A DNA stretch of 64,000 nucleotides from Sphingomonas sp. AR_OL41 (GCF_029911635.1 NZ_JARYTI010000010.1:1-64000), one strand, 5' to 3'. Numbered from the stretch's first letter, positions 33,467 to 42,787 are shown. The notes: generated by a model from the letters alone, not told the origin. Numbers and translations: made by a program.

Positions 33467-35692
33467 TCACTTGCTGTTGAGACGCAGCGTGATGCCGATC
33501 GTGCGTGGGCGCGGCCCGGCGAGCAGCGTCGGGCCGTTCGCAGCGGTCGGGCCGCGATAATCGGACACATTGTCGGCAAACAGCCGTACCTCGTACCGAT
33601 CGAAACGAACCCCGGCGCTCATATTGTAGAGCTGATAGGGGTTGATTGTGTTGACGGTGGCATCGCCGTTTCGCGCGCGGCCGATGGCAGTCATCGAGCC
33701 GGTGGCGAAGAAGTCATAACCGCCGAAATCATGATCGTAGCTGACATCGCCACGCCAGTTGAACGGTGGCGTGTTGAGCAGGCGCTGGCCGTTGCCGATG
33801 CGCGGATTGGCCGTGCCGAACGCCTTGAGGACGTTGGTGAACTTCGAGTCGTTGACGTTGCCGACGACCGACAGCACCAGGCCCTTTGCCGGCGTGCGCC
33901 ATGTCGCCTCGATATCGACACCGCGCGACCTGCCGTCGCCGAGATTGGCAAAGGCGGCCAGGCCGATCGACGTGTTGAACGCACTTTGAATGTTGGTGTA
34001 TTTGATGTCGTAGAGGCTGACTGCCAGGCGCAGGGCGCCATCGAACAAGGTGCCCTTCGCGCCGATTTCGAGATTGCGCAATTTGTCGGGCGTGAGCGAG
34101 AGCGCGCTGGGAACGCCGTCGGCGATCACGGCATCGGCCTGTGCCTTGGATTGCAGGATGCCGCTGCGGAAGCCGGTACCGGCGTTGAAGAACAGCAACC
34201 AGTCCTTGCTGGGATAATAAGCGAGGTTGGCGCGCCAGGTCAGCGCGTCGGGGTTGGCATTGCTCAGCACGTGCGTGCCGTTCGACAGCGAATCCGACTT
34301 TCGCGTATCATTGAAGTAGCGCAGGCCGACCAGTGGGACGAGCTTGCCGCCGAACAGCGAATAGCTGACTTCCGAGAAAACCGCGACATTCTCGGTCTTG
34401 GTGATGGTGTTGCCGCTGAGCGCGAGGGTCGGGAAATTGATGTCGAAGGTATAGAGCCCCTTCGCATTCTGATAGAAGACACCGGCCACACCGTGGAATG
34501 GGCCTGCCCCCGACGTTGCAATGCGGAACTCGTTGACGAAGTTCTGCGCGTTGCCGCCATTGTTGAGGATGCCGATGCCCAGTGGCGCGCCGAGATTGAG
34601 GCCGACCTGGAAACCGCCGGGCAATGACTTCTGGTAGGACGTCGCGTTGGTCAGCGTGAAATTGCCCATCGCGCGCGTGATCGTGCCCGAGAAATATTCG
34701 GCGCGGCGACGGTCATAGCCGATCACGCTGCCCTGATAGGCGGCGTAAGGCGGGTTCACCGAATTGATGACGTTCAGATAATGCTGGTCGGTGCTGAAAT
34801 ACCAGGCGCGCAGCCGCACGGTCGTGAGGGCGTCGGGTTTCCAGAGCAGCACGGCCTGGATATCCTTGGCGACGACGTCGTTGGCGTCCTTCTCGCGCGG
34901 GGTGCCGGTCGGCGCGCCGGCATAGATGTCGGCGGTGCCCGCGCGATAATCATAGCCGCCGCTGATGCGCAGGGCGAGCGTATCGGTGACGAGCGGGATC
35001 GAGAGCGCCGCCGCGGCGCGGTAATTGATCTTGCTGGCGTCGCGCGTGGTCGAGATTTCCGCCTCGCCCGCTTCGGTGATGCTCTGCAGATCGGGGTTCT
35101 TGGTGTGGTAGATGATCGTGCCGGCGGCTGACCCCTGACCGTAGAGCGTGCCCTGCGGCCCGCGCAGCACCTCGACGCGGTCGAGATCGAAATAGTTGAT
35201 CGGCGGCGCGCTTTGGTTGTTGGGCACGCCAAAGGGCGTGTCGTCGAGATAATAGCCGACCAGCCCATCGCCGATCGGCCCGCCGGCGCCCGAGCCGCGG
35301 AACGAATAGATGCGGTAGCCGGCGCCGATCTCCTGGGCTTGCGAGGCGCCGGGAATGAGCTGGATCAGGTCGGCGCCGTCGCGGATGTTGCGCTCCTTGA
35401 GCGTCGCGCCGGTGAACGCCTGGATCGCCTGCGGCACGCGATTGAGCCGCTCGGCGCCGATTTTCGAGGCGGTCACGACGATGTCGTCAATCTCGGTGGC
35501 GGGCGCGTCGCTGGCGGGTTGCGATGCCGGAGCTGCCTGCTGCGCGAGCGCCGGTACCGCCGTCATCGCGGCGACGCAGGCGGCCAGCGAGACGCCGGCG
35601 CGGATCAGGGCGATGCTGCCGCCGTTCCGGTCGCGTGATTCCTGATGGTGATCGAATGCATCGCAGCCTGCGACGCGCTTGTTCGTGATCAT
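33467..35692 (-). CDS. TonB-dependent outer-membrane receptor (cluster B)
   Basis: A 741-residue receptor. A long N-region with a signal peptide (cleavage near PALAQQ) leads to a plug starting DDIVVTASKIG and containing VEVLRGPQGTLYGQG. The barrel ends RTIGITLRLNSK rather than with an aromatic residue, slightly unusual. The neighbours suggest import of a carbohydrate or acyl-sugar. The ATG at 35692 has GAGAGGGAAAGC upstream, and a LacI-type operator sits 31 bases before it, so transcription is likely repressed until an inducing sugar appears. Confidence 0.9.
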   Translation of the reverse strand: MITNKRVAGCDAFDHHQESRDRNGGSIALIRAGVSLAACVAAMTAVPALAQQAAPASQPASDAPATEIDDIVVTASKIGAERLNRVPQAIQAFTGATLKERNIRDGADLIQLIPGASQAQEIGAGYRIYSFRGSGAGGPIGDGLVGYYLDDTPFGVPNNQSAPPINYFDLDRVEVLRGPQGTLYGQGSAAGTIIYHTKNPDLQSITEAGEAEISTTRDASKINYRAAAALSIPLVTDTLALRISGGYDYRAGTADIYAGAPTGTPREKDANDVVAKDIQAVLLWKPDALTTVRLRAWYFSTDQHYLNVINSVNPPYAAYQGSVIGYDRRRAEYFSGTITRAMGNFTLTNATSYQKSLPGGFQVGLNLGAPLGIGILNNGGNAQNFVNEFRIATSGAGPFHGVAGVFYQNAKGLYTFDINFPTLALSGNTITKTENVAVFSEVSYSLFGGKLVPLVGLRYFNDTRKSDSLSNGTHVLSNANPDALTWRANLAYYPSKDWLLFFNAGTGFRSGILQSKAQADAVIADGVPSALSLTPDKLRNLEIGAKGTLFDGALRLAVSLYDIKYTNIQSAFNTSIGLAAFANLGDGRSRGVDIEATWRTPAKGLVLSVVGNVNDSKFTNVLKAFGTANPRIGNGQRLLNTPPFNWRGDVSYDHDFGGYDFFATGSMTAIGRARNGDATVNTINPYQLYNMSAGVRFDRYEVRLFADNVSDYRGPTAANGPTLLAGPRPRTIGITLRLNSK

Positions 35693-35722
35693 GCTTTCCC
35701 TCTCCTGTCGTCGACTGTTCTC

Positions 35723-35736
35723 TGCAATCGGTTGCA
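35723..35736. promoter_or_regulatory. LacI-family operator upstream of TonB receptor
   Basis: TGCAATCGGTTGCA, identical to the site at 31563-31576, 31 bases upstream of the receptor start. Confidence 0.78.
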
Positions 35737-35815
35737 TAGTGCTAACATGGCGTAACGATCCCCGCAAGATGCGATGTTCGGGGATGTTCCCTTGGGCCTC
35801 GCCCGGCGGATGAGG

Positions 35816-36898
35816 TCAGGCGGCGGTGGTGAAAGCTGCGCGCAACGCGCTCTTCCATGACGCGGTGAATTCGCCTGCGACGCGCGACTGCGGCACGATG
35901 AAGTCGAAGCCGTGATAGGCGCCCGGCGTCACGTGCAGTTGCGTCGGCACGCCGGCCTGGACGAGTCGCGCGGCATAAGCGATGTCCTCATCGACGAAGA
36001 GATCGATCGCCCCCACGCCGATAAAAGCCGGGGGGAGCCCGGAGAGATTCGCGACACGTGCCGGCACCGCGCCATAGGGAACGGTCGGCGACCCCGCCGG
36101 GCGCCCGAGAAAGCTGCTCCAGCCAAATCGATTGCCCGCTTCGTTCCAGCCGATCGTGCCGACAAAGGGTGGAACGTGCCGCGTGCTGCCGGTGCGATCG
36201 TCGAGCATCGGATAGATCAGCACCTGGTAACATAGGGGAATGACCCGCCGATCGCGCGCCGCGATGGCCAGCATGGCGGCCAGCCCGCCGCCCGCGCTTT
36301 CGCCCATCACCGCGATGCGCGACCGATCGACGCCCAGCGCATCGGCGTTGGCGTGCAGCCATTCCAGCGCGGCGTAGCAATCCTCGACCGGGCCGGGGAA
36401 CGGCGTTTCAGGGGAGAGTCGGTAGTCCGCCTCGACCACCACGCAATCGAGCTCCGCGGCAAGCCGCTGTGACGCGACGATGGTATCCGCGACGCGGCCG
36501 AGGATCATGCCGCCGCCATGGATGTGCAGCACCGCAGGGCGACGCACACCGCCAGCTTTGGCACCGATCACCGTCACGGCAATGGGCGGAGCTCCCCTGG
36601 GCCCAGGCACGACGCGCCGCTCGACCGTCGCTGCGGGCGGGGGTAGCGGCGCCGGCGCGGCCGGCGCGTTTTGCCGCATCGCACGCACCGCCGCCAGCGT
36701 CAGCGGTGAGGGCAGCGGGTGCGACAGGACCGCCTTGGCACCCGTGCGCAATTCGGGATCGACGCGGCGCAGGATTCCGTCGCCACCAGCGTCAGCAGGA
36801 GGCCGCCCGACGCGCTCGTCGGCGGCATTTCCCGACGCGGGCAGCACCGCGCCGGCGGCGAGCAGGCCCAGCTGAAAACCCCTGCGCGTGATGTCCAT
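35816..36898 (-). CDS. Tat-exported HSL-family esterase
   Basis: A 360-residue alpha/beta hydrolase of the hormone-sensitive-lipase group. The start DITRRGFQLGLL is a twin-arginine signal. Features are HIHGGGMI (oxyanion hole), GESAGGG (nucleophile), GAIDLFVDE (catalytic Asp) and AYHGFD (His). It is a paralogue of the esterase at 41561-42625: the blocks VDPELR, YRLSPETPFPGPVED, IYPMLDDRTGST and FTASWKSALRAAF recur there almost unchanged. The ATG at 36898 has GGAGAGG upstream. Two LacI-type sites lie in the divergent promoter region. It likely removes short acyl chains from a sugar or plant ester. Confidence 0.88.
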   Translation of the reverse strand: MDITRRGFQLGLLAAGAVLPASGNAADERVGRPPADAGGDGILRRVDPELRTGAKAVLSHPLPSPLTLAAVRAMRQNAPAAPAPLPPPAATVERRVVPGPRGAPPIAVTVIGAKAGGVRRPAVLHIHGGGMILGRVADTIVASQRLAAELDCVVVEADYRLSPETPFPGPVEDCYAALEWLHANADALGVDRSRIAVMGESAGGGLAAMLAIAARDRRVIPLCYQVLIYPMLDDRTGSTRHVPPFVGTIGWNEAGNRFGWSSFLGRPAGSPTVPYGAVPARVANLSGLPPAFIGVGAIDLFVDEDIAYAARLVQAGVPTQLHVTPGAYHGFDFIVPQSRVAGEFTASWKSALRAAFTTAA

Positions 36899-36956
36899 CT
36901 TCGCTGTCCTCTCCTGCGATCGGCGCCGACGCGCTCTCATGCGAACCTCGCCGATG

Positions 36957-36970
36957 AAGCAATCGATTGC
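36957..36970. promoter_or_regulatory. LacI-family operator (left of a pair)
   Basis: AAGCAATCGATTGC-type palindrome; the core GCAATCGATTGC at 36959-36970 is perfectly symmetric. It is placed 59 bases before the divergent HSL-family esterase gene. Confidence 0.75.
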
Positions 36971-36990
36971 AAGGCCTCGCCGGATGTTCT

Positions 36991-37004
36991 TGCAAACGAT
37001 TGCG
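36991..37004. promoter_or_regulatory. LacI-family operator (right of a pair)
   Basis: TGCAAACGATTGCG, a slightly degenerate copy of the same palindrome, 21 bases beyond the first (start-to-start about 32) and 94 bases before the hydrolase gene at 37098. Two sites between divergent genes could allow cooperative binding. Confidence 0.65.
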
Positions 37005-37097
37005 GAGTGTTGCTTATCTGGCGCAGCGCGGGGCTGAGCTACCGACCGGAACAGGATGACGGCTGCGAACGCGGCCATCGGCAGGAGAGGATTCGAT

Positions 37098-38204
37098 ATG
37101 ACGATCGGGATTTTCGCGCGTGTCCGCCGCGCGCTTCTGACAGGATTGGCGATCGCGTCGCCCCTCGTCGCGGCGCCCCTCGCCGCACAGAGCGCCGCGC
37201 CCGCGATCAAGGTCGACGATAAGGGGACCGTGCAGGTGCCTGCGATGACCGTGCCGGTGTCGAGCATGCTGAGCCCGGAAGCCAAGGTCTATGTCGCCGA
37301 TCATCTGCGCGAGATGCAGCAACCCGCGCTTCTGCAGCAGAAGAACGGCGTGCCGGTTTTCATGGAGCCCTATCTGGCGCGGCAGAAGACACTGTTCGCG
37401 CATCGTCGGGTCGAGGCACAGATCGGCGGCGTGCATGTGTTCGATTATGCGCCGGCCGCCGGAATCGCGCCGGGCAACCGCAATCGCGTGCTCATCAACC
37501 TGCATGGCGGCGGCTTTTCGGGATGCTTTCCGGGATGTGCCGAACTCGAATCGATCCCGCTGACCACGCTGGCGCGGGTCAGGGTGGTGTCGGTCGATTA
37601 CCGCGAAGGGCCCGATCATCGCTTTCCGTCCGCGAGCGAAGACGTCGCCGCCGTCTATCGCGCGCTGCTCAAGCGCTATCCGGCGAAGAATATCGGCATC
37701 TATGGTTGTTCGGCCGGCGGCATGCTTACGGGCATGGCGACCGCCTGGTTCCAGGTTCACGGCCTGCCGCGCCCCGGCGCGATCGGCATCTTCTGTGCCG
37801 GCACGACGATGTCGGGGTTCGGCTTCGGTGGTGATGCCGACTTCACCACCGCGCCGCTGGGCGAGGCGCGGCCCGCACCGGTCTGGCCGCCGGCCGATCC
37901 GAGCAGCGCGAGCAAGCTCCCTTATTTCGCGGGAACCGACCCCAGGGACCCGCTGGTCGCGCCGGGATCGTCGGACGCGGTGATCCGCCAGTTCCCGCCG
38001 ACGCTGATCATCACGGCGTCGCGCGGCTTCGAATTCAGCGCCGCGGTCCACGCCCATAGCCAGATGGTGCGGCTTGGTGTCGATGCCGACCTGCATGTCT
38101 GGGAAGGGCTGTTCCACGGCTTCTTCTACAATGCCGACGTGCCCGAATCGCGCGAGGCCTATGACGTGATGGTCCGCTTCTTCGATCGCCACCTTGGTCG
38201 CTAG
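37098..38204 (+). CDS. secreted alpha/beta hydrolase (esterase)
   Basis: A 368-residue hydrolase with a signal peptide (cleavage near LAAQS, residue 30). HGGGFSG forms the oxyanion hole and GCSAGG the nucleophile elbow. A C-terminal WEGLFHGFF segment provides the His. At the position where related enzymes often have R-D before F-x-L, this protein has R-G (TASRGFEFS), so the acidic triad residue may be elsewhere. GGAGAGG lies upstream of the ATG at 37098; the longer frame is non-coding. It is divergent from the Tat-exported esterase and followed 18 bases later by another esterase gene. Confidence 0.8.
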   Translation: MTIGIFARVRRALLTGLAIASPLVAAPLAAQSAAPAIKVDDKGTVQVPAMTVPVSSMLSPEAKVYVADHLREMQQPALLQQKNGVPVFMEPYLARQKTLFAHRRVEAQIGGVHVFDYAPAAGIAPGNRNRVLINLHGGGFSGCFPGCAELESIPLTTLARVRVVSVDYREGPDHRFPSASEDVAAVYRALLKRYPAKNIGIYGCSAGGMLTGMATAWFQVHGLPRPGAIGIFCAGTTMSGFGFGGDADFTTAPLGEARPAPVWPPADPSSASKLPYFAGTDPRDPLVAPGSSDAVIRQFPPTLIITASRGFEFSAAVHAHSQMVRLGVDADLHVWEGLFHGFFYNADVPESREAYDVMVRFFDRHLGR

Positions 38205-38222
38205 GCGCGCAAGGGCGGTCGC

Positions 38223-39152
38223 GTGAGCACGGCGACGGATGCTGCGCTAGCGGATTTCATGCCGCTGACGCCCCCGTCGGGGCGTGGCAGCCTTTTCGTC
38301 CGGCGTGCCGTCGCCGGGCGGGGCCTGCTTGCCCGGGACCTGTTCGTGTGGGTTCCCGATCATCGCGCCCCGCCAGCCGGTTTCCCGGTGCTGTACATGC
38401 AGGACGGGCAGAATCTGTTCGATGCCCGGCTGGTGCCTTTCGGGACGGCATGGGAGATCGACCGCAGCGTCTCACGGCTCGCCGATGCCGGTATGATCGA
38501 AGCGGCGATCGTCGTCGGGGTCGCGAGCACGCCGGCGCGCTTCACCGAATATGCGCCAGCATTGCTTCTCGATCGGCTGAGCCCGGCCGCGCGCGGCGCG
38601 GTCGAGGCCGCCTGGGGTGGCCCCGCGCAATCGGCGGCCTATGCCCGCTTCGTCGTCGAGGTGGTGAAGCCGCTGGTCGATGCGCATTTCCCGACCCACG
38701 TTGCCGCCAGTGGCACCTTTGTCGGTGGATCGTCGCTCGGCGCGGTGGCAGCGCTCGAGATCCTCGCCCGTTACCCCGACCGCGTTGCCGGCGCGGCCTG
38801 TCTTTCGGCGCATTTCACCCTGCTCCCGGTGACCGAGGCCGAGCCGCTGCCGGAGAGTTTTGCCGAAGACGTCACCGCCGCCGTGGCCGATTTCGCCGAT
38901 AATTGCCTGCCGCACGCCGGGCGACATGCGATCTGGATCGACCGCAGCGCGCAGGGGATCGACCGCTTCTACGGGCCGACGCACGCCGCGATCATCTCCG
39001 CGCTATCGCGCCGCGGCTTTTTCGACGGTGTCGACCTCGCGGCGCGCTGCTATCCCGGCGTCGGGCATGACGAAGCCGCCTGGCGTGCGCGGATCGACGA
39101 TGCGCTGACCTTCCTGCTCGGTCGGGCCGAGCGCGCGCTCCGCAGCGGCTAA
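38223..39152 (+). CDS. esterase D / enterochelin-esterase-like hydrolase
   Basis: A 309-residue protein of the putative esterase family (PF00756 type). LFVWVPDH and PVLYMQDGQNLFD are characteristic, with nucleophile Ser in VGGSSLGAVAA and a C-terminal GVGHDEAAW supplying His. No signal peptide is evident, so it may act on esters in the cytoplasm. The start is a GTG at 38223, 18 bases after the previous gene, probably co-transcribed. Its stop codon overlaps the stop of the convergent MFS gene by two bases (TAA at 39150-39152 against TAG at 39151-39149). Confidence 0.8.
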   Translation: MSTATDAALADFMPLTPPSGRGSLFVRRAVAGRGLLARDLFVWVPDHRAPPAGFPVLYMQDGQNLFDARLVPFGTAWEIDRSVSRLADAGMIEAAIVVGVASTPARFTEYAPALLLDRLSPAARGAVEAAWGGPAQSAAYARFVVEVVKPLVDAHFPTHVAASGTFVGGSSLGAVAALEILARYPDRVAGAACLSAHFTLLPVTEAEPLPESFAEDVTAAVADFADNCLPHAGRHAIWIDRSAQGIDRFYGPTHAAIISALSRRGFFDGVDLAARCYPGVGHDEAAWRARIDDALTFLLGRAERALRSG

Positions 39153-40495
39153 GATCCGGAAACCGCCTCCGCGCCGTCGGCCACCGCAGGGCGTGGTTCG
39201 CGCGCCCACAGCACGCACAGCGCCGCCACGCCCATCAATACGCCGCACAAGGTCAGCACGTTGCGCGCGTCGCCGCCGAGCCAACTGTCGAAATAGAGCG
39301 GCATCGTCGCGGCGTTGAGCAGCATCGGCGCGACGATCATCATGTTGAAGATGCCCATATAGACCCCGGTGCGCTCGGGCGGGATGGTGCGCGAGAGGAT
39401 GATATAGGGGTTGCCCATGATGCTGCCCCAGCCCAGCCCGATGCCGATCGCGGGCAGGAACAGCCAGGTAGTGTCGGCGATGTGCGGGATGGCGAGCATG
39501 CCGATGCCCGCCGCGACGAGGCAGATCGCGTGCATCGTCGCCGCGCCCCAGCGCCGGGTGAGCGGCACCATCGCCAAGGCCGCGACAAACGCCACGCCGT
39601 TATAGAAGCCGCCGAGCACGCCATTATCGAGCACCGCGCGGCGAAAGCCTTCCGACAGCGGATTGGCTTCGCCATAGACCGAGCGGCTGATCGAATAGAT
39701 CACGTAATTCCAGTAGGCGAACATCGCATACCATTGGAACAGGCTCATCAACGCCAGCTTGCGCATCGTCGGCGGCATCGTCACGATCGCATCCCAGATC
39801 TCGCCGAGTGTCGCACCGATCGTCCGCGACTTGGCGGCGATCGCCGCCCGCGCCGGCGCGCTCAACGGCAGTTCGGGAACGCGCAGGATCGACCAGATGA
39901 TCGTCGTGAAGGACAACACCGCGCCGATCGTGAAGGCGGCGCGGGTGATGACGGGGATGTTGTGGGCATCCACCGCGTTGACGTTGAAGCCGAGCACATT
40001 GACCATGAAGGTCGGCGCCAGATAGGCGAGCATCTGCCCCAGCCCGGTAAAGGCGCTTTGCGACAGGAAGCCGAAATTGCGCTGATCGTCCGACAGCCGG
40101 TCGCTGACATAGGCGCGATAGGGCTCCATCGTGATGTTGTTGCCGGCATCGAGAATCCACAAGGTGCAGACTGCGGCGAGGATCGTCGGGCTCAGCGGCA
40201 TGACGAACAACCCGATCGAACAGAGCACCGCGCCAAACAGGAAATAGGGCGTCCGTCGCCCCCAGCGCGACGCGGTCCGGTCGCTCATCGCGCCGATCAG
40301 CGGCTGCACCAGCAGACCGGTCAACGGTCCGGCCAGTTGCAGCAGCGGCAGGCTCGCTTCATTGGCACCGAGATAGGAATAGATCGGCGACATGTTCGAT
40401 TGCTGCAGCCCGAAGCTGAACTGCAGGCCGAGAAAGCCGAGATTCATCTCGATGATGCGCAGCAGCGAGAGATGCGGCTTGGTGGCGAGGGTCAT
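39149..40495 (-). CDS. SUT-like MFS sugar:cation symporter
   Basis: A 448-residue transporter with about 12 membrane segments. The loop SDRTASRWGRRTPYF matches the RWGRRxP motif of sucrose/maltose transporters of the SLC45/SUT and GPH-like group. The early segment GLQFSFGLQQSNMSPIYSYLGA also fits. A disaccharide such as sucrose or maltose is the likely cargo, in agreement with the amylosucrase. The ATG at 40495 gives a proper cytoplasmic N-terminus. It is the third gene of the unit beginning at 42625, 28 bases after the acetylesterase gene. Confidence 0.82.
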   Translation of the reverse strand: MTLATKPHLSLLRIIEMNLGFLGLQFSFGLQQSNMSPIYSYLGANEASLPLLQLAGPLTGLLVQPLIGAMSDRTASRWGRRTPYFLFGAVLCSIGLFVMPLSPTILAAVCTLWILDAGNNITMEPYRAYVSDRLSDDQRNFGFLSQSAFTGLGQMLAYLAPTFMVNVLGFNVNAVDAHNIPVITRAAFTIGAVLSFTTIIWSILRVPELPLSAPARAAIAAKSRTIGATLGEIWDAIVTMPPTMRKLALMSLFQWYAMFAYWNYVIYSISRSVYGEANPLSEGFRRAVLDNGVLGGFYNGVAFVAALAMVPLTRRWGAATMHAICLVAAGIGMLAIPHIADTTWLFLPAIGIGLGWGSIMGNPYIILSRTIPPERTGVYMGIFNMMIVAPMLLNAATMPLYFDSWLGGDARNVLTLCGVLMGVAALCVLWAREPRPAVADGAEAVSGS

Positions 40496-40523
40496 CGATG
40501 CTCTCCAGGCGCCGCGCGCCGTC

Positions 40524-41561
40524 TCACTTCGCCGCCATGTGCTGGCCCAGCCACGCATCGAACAGTGCGAGCCATTGCGTGTTCGACGCGCCGGGCGTGC
40601 CGAGGCCGAAGCCGTGGCCACCATGTTCGAAGAAATGCGCCTCGGCCGCTACTTTCGCCGCGCGCAACGACGATAGCATCAGGAAGCTGTTTTCGGGCGG
40701 CACCGCGCCATCGTCGAGCGCATGCGCGATGAAAACAGGGGGCGTGGTGGCATCGACATGGCGGTCCGGTGAGCGCCGCGCGATCAGCGCGTCGTCGGGC
40801 GCTGGCCCAAGCAGCGACGCGGCGCTTTGCGCGTTGGTCAATTCGGGCAGCAGCGTGATCACGGGATAGATCAGCCCGGCTGCCGACGGGCGCGGATCCT
40901 GCCCATCAATCGCGTCGCGTGCGGGATAGGTCGGCTCGGCAAAGCCTGTCGCCAGCGATGCCGCGAGATGCCCGCCCGCCGAATAACCCAGCACTGCGAC
41001 CTTGGCAGGGTCGAGGTGATAGCGCGCGGCATGGGCGCGGATGACGCGCATGGCACGCTGCGCATCCTGCAGCGGGACGATCGAGCGGTGGCTCCAGCCT
41101 TCGCCGGGCAGCCGGTGGATCAGCACGAACACTGTGTAACCGCGCGCGGTCAGCGCCTCGGCGGTGTCTCCCCCCTCATGCGTGCCGACGATGAAGGTAT
41201 AGGCGCCGCCTGGAATGAGCAGGACCGCCCGACCATTGCCGGCGCGCGGACGAAAGACATGCAGCGTGGGGCTGGCGACGTTGCGAAAAAAGCCGGGCGG
41301 CGCATTCGGCGGGAGCGGCTGCGGCTGGAATCCCGTTTCGGGCGACGCGCCCTGCCACAGCGGCAGCGTCTCGGCGGCGCGCCACGCGGGTGAGAGCGGG
41401 CCGAGCGGCCCGGCTGCCTTGGGTGCGGGCGGCGCTGTTCGCGCGGCAACGGCCGGCGCCAGGATCAGCCCGAGCCCGGCTGCGGCCAACAGCGTGCGGC
41501 GCTCGAGCGGCGCGGCGTCCGGGCCGGTCGCCAGCGTTTCGGCGGTCTTGATCGGGCGCAT
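40524..41561 (-). CDS. exported acetylesterase (xylan/sugar esterase-like)
   Basis: A 345-residue alpha/beta hydrolase. An N-terminal RRTLLAAAGLG segment suggests Tat or Sec export. LLIPGGAYTF, nucleophile elbow GYSAGGHLAAS, HALDDGAVPPENS (Asp) and HGGHGFG (His) match the acetyl-xylan-esterase-like proteins frequent in polysaccharide-use loci. It probably removes acetyl groups from a sugar. The ATG at 41561 shares a base with the stop of the preceding HSL-family esterase gene (TGATG). Confidence 0.85.
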   Translation of the reverse strand: MRPIKTAETLATGPDAAPLERRTLLAAAGLGLILAPAVAARTAPPAPKAAGPLGPLSPAWRAAETLPLWQGASPETGFQPQPLPPNAPPGFFRNVASPTLHVFRPRAGNGRAVLLIPGGAYTFIVGTHEGGDTAEALTARGYTVFVLIHRLPGEGWSHRSIVPLQDAQRAMRVIRAHAARYHLDPAKVAVLGYSAGGHLAASLATGFAEPTYPARDAIDGQDPRPSAAGLIYPVITLLPELTNAQSAASLLGPAPDDALIARRSPDRHVDATTPPVFIAHALDDGAVPPENSFLMLSSLRAAKVAAEAHFFEHGGHGFGLGTPGASNTQWLALFDAWLGQHMAAK

Positions 41562-42625
41562 CAGCCGTGCACCGCGAAAGCCGCCTTCAGCGCACTTTTC
41601 CACGCCGCGGTAAATTCGCGCGAGACACGTGCCTGCGGGACGACGAAATCGAAAGCGTGGAACGCGCCGGGCGTGACCTGAAGCTGGGTCGGCACATCGG
41701 CGGCGATCAGGCGCCGGGCATAGGTCATGCTTTCGTCAGCGAACAGGTCGATCGCGCCGACACCGATCCAGCAGGGCGGCAGGCCGGCGAGATTCGCGAT
41801 ACGCGCCGGCACCGCGCCCGCGGGGACACGCGCCGAGCCGGCGGGAACGCCGAGAAAGGCGCTCCAGCCGAACACATTTGCCTCGGGCGACCAGCCAATC
41901 GGCCTCGCGACCCGCGGCAGAGCGGGGGTACTACCGGTGCGATCGTCAAGCATCGGATAGATCAACAGCTGATAGCACAGCGGGACTTCGCCGCGGTCGC
42001 GCGCCGCGATCGCCAGCAGTGCGGCCAGTCCGCCGCCCGCGCTTTCACCCATCACCGCGATCCGTGTGCGATCGACGCCCAGCGCAGACGCGTTGCGATA
42101 GAGCCAGAGCAGCGCGGCATAATTGTCCTCGACCGGCCCGGGGAAGGGCGTTTCGGGCGCGAGGCGATAGTCGACATTCACCACGACGCAGTCGAATTCG
42201 GCGGCCAGGCTTTGGCAGAAGGCGGTCATGTTCTGCGCGCGACCCGAAATCATGCCGCCGCCATGGATATGCAGGATCGCCGGGCGCGGCGTCGATCCAC
42301 CGCCGGTTGCGCCGATCAGCTGAACCGCGACATCGGAGTCGCCGCGACGACCGGTTATGGTCCGCAACTCGACGGCCGGTGCAGGAGGCGGGAGCGTCGG
42401 CGGGGCGACCCAGGAAGCGCGCATGGCGGGAAGTGCGGCGCGCGTCATCGGCGGGAAATGTTGCGCGAGCATGCTCCGGGCCGCCGCGCGAAGTTCGGGA
42501 TCGACCAGCTTGAGCGCGTCGTCCTCGCCGGGCACCGCGGCAAGCGCCCGTGCCGTCGGCGCAAGCATCAGCGCAGCACCGGAGGCGAACAAACCCCGAT
42601 GTAGATCGCGTCGCGTCAAAGTCAT
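41561..42625 (-). CDS. Tat-exported HSL-family esterase (paralogue)
   Basis: A 354-residue protein closely related to the esterase at 35816-36898. A twin-arginine start (LTRRDLHRGLF), HIHGGGMISG, GESAGGG, GAIDLFADE and AFHAFDF mark the HSL-type triad. The shared blocks over the whole mature length suggest a local duplication with divergence, perhaps to handle different acyl chains or positions. A LacI operator lies 28 bases upstream of the ATG. It is first in an operon with the acetylesterase and sugar symporter. Confidence 0.88.
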   Translation of the reverse strand: MTLTRRDLHRGLFASGAALMLAPTARALAAVPGEDDALKLVDPELRAAARSMLAQHFPPMTRAALPAMRASWVAPPTLPPPAPAVELRTITGRRGDSDVAVQLIGATGGGSTPRPAILHIHGGGMISGRAQNMTAFCQSLAAEFDCVVVNVDYRLAPETPFPGPVEDNYAALLWLYRNASALGVDRTRIAVMGESAGGGLAALLAIAARDRGEVPLCYQLLIYPMLDDRTGSTPALPRVARPIGWSPEANVFGWSAFLGVPAGSARVPAGAVPARIANLAGLPPCWIGVGAIDLFADESMTYARRLIAADVPTQLQVTPGAFHAFDFVVPQARVSREFTAAWKSALKAAFAVHG

Positions 42626-42652
42626 TCGGCCTCTCCCCGTCGCAGTGTTATC

Positions 42653-42666
42653 TGCAATCGATTGCG
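42653..42666. promoter_or_regulatory. LacI-family operator
   Basis: TGCAATCGATTGCG, almost perfectly palindromic, 28 bases before the esterase-acetylesterase-symporter operon and 122 bases before the divergent LacI regulator gene, so autoregulation is also possible. Confidence 0.75.
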
Positions 42667-42787
42667 TAAAGCAGGTCCTATCGCGCTCGCACCCAAACCG
42701 CAATCGGCCTTGTCGCCCCGCCATCCTATCTCCGATCACCCGCTTCGTCGCGCGTTGCACCGCCGGAGCGATGCGGTATGAAAGGCC

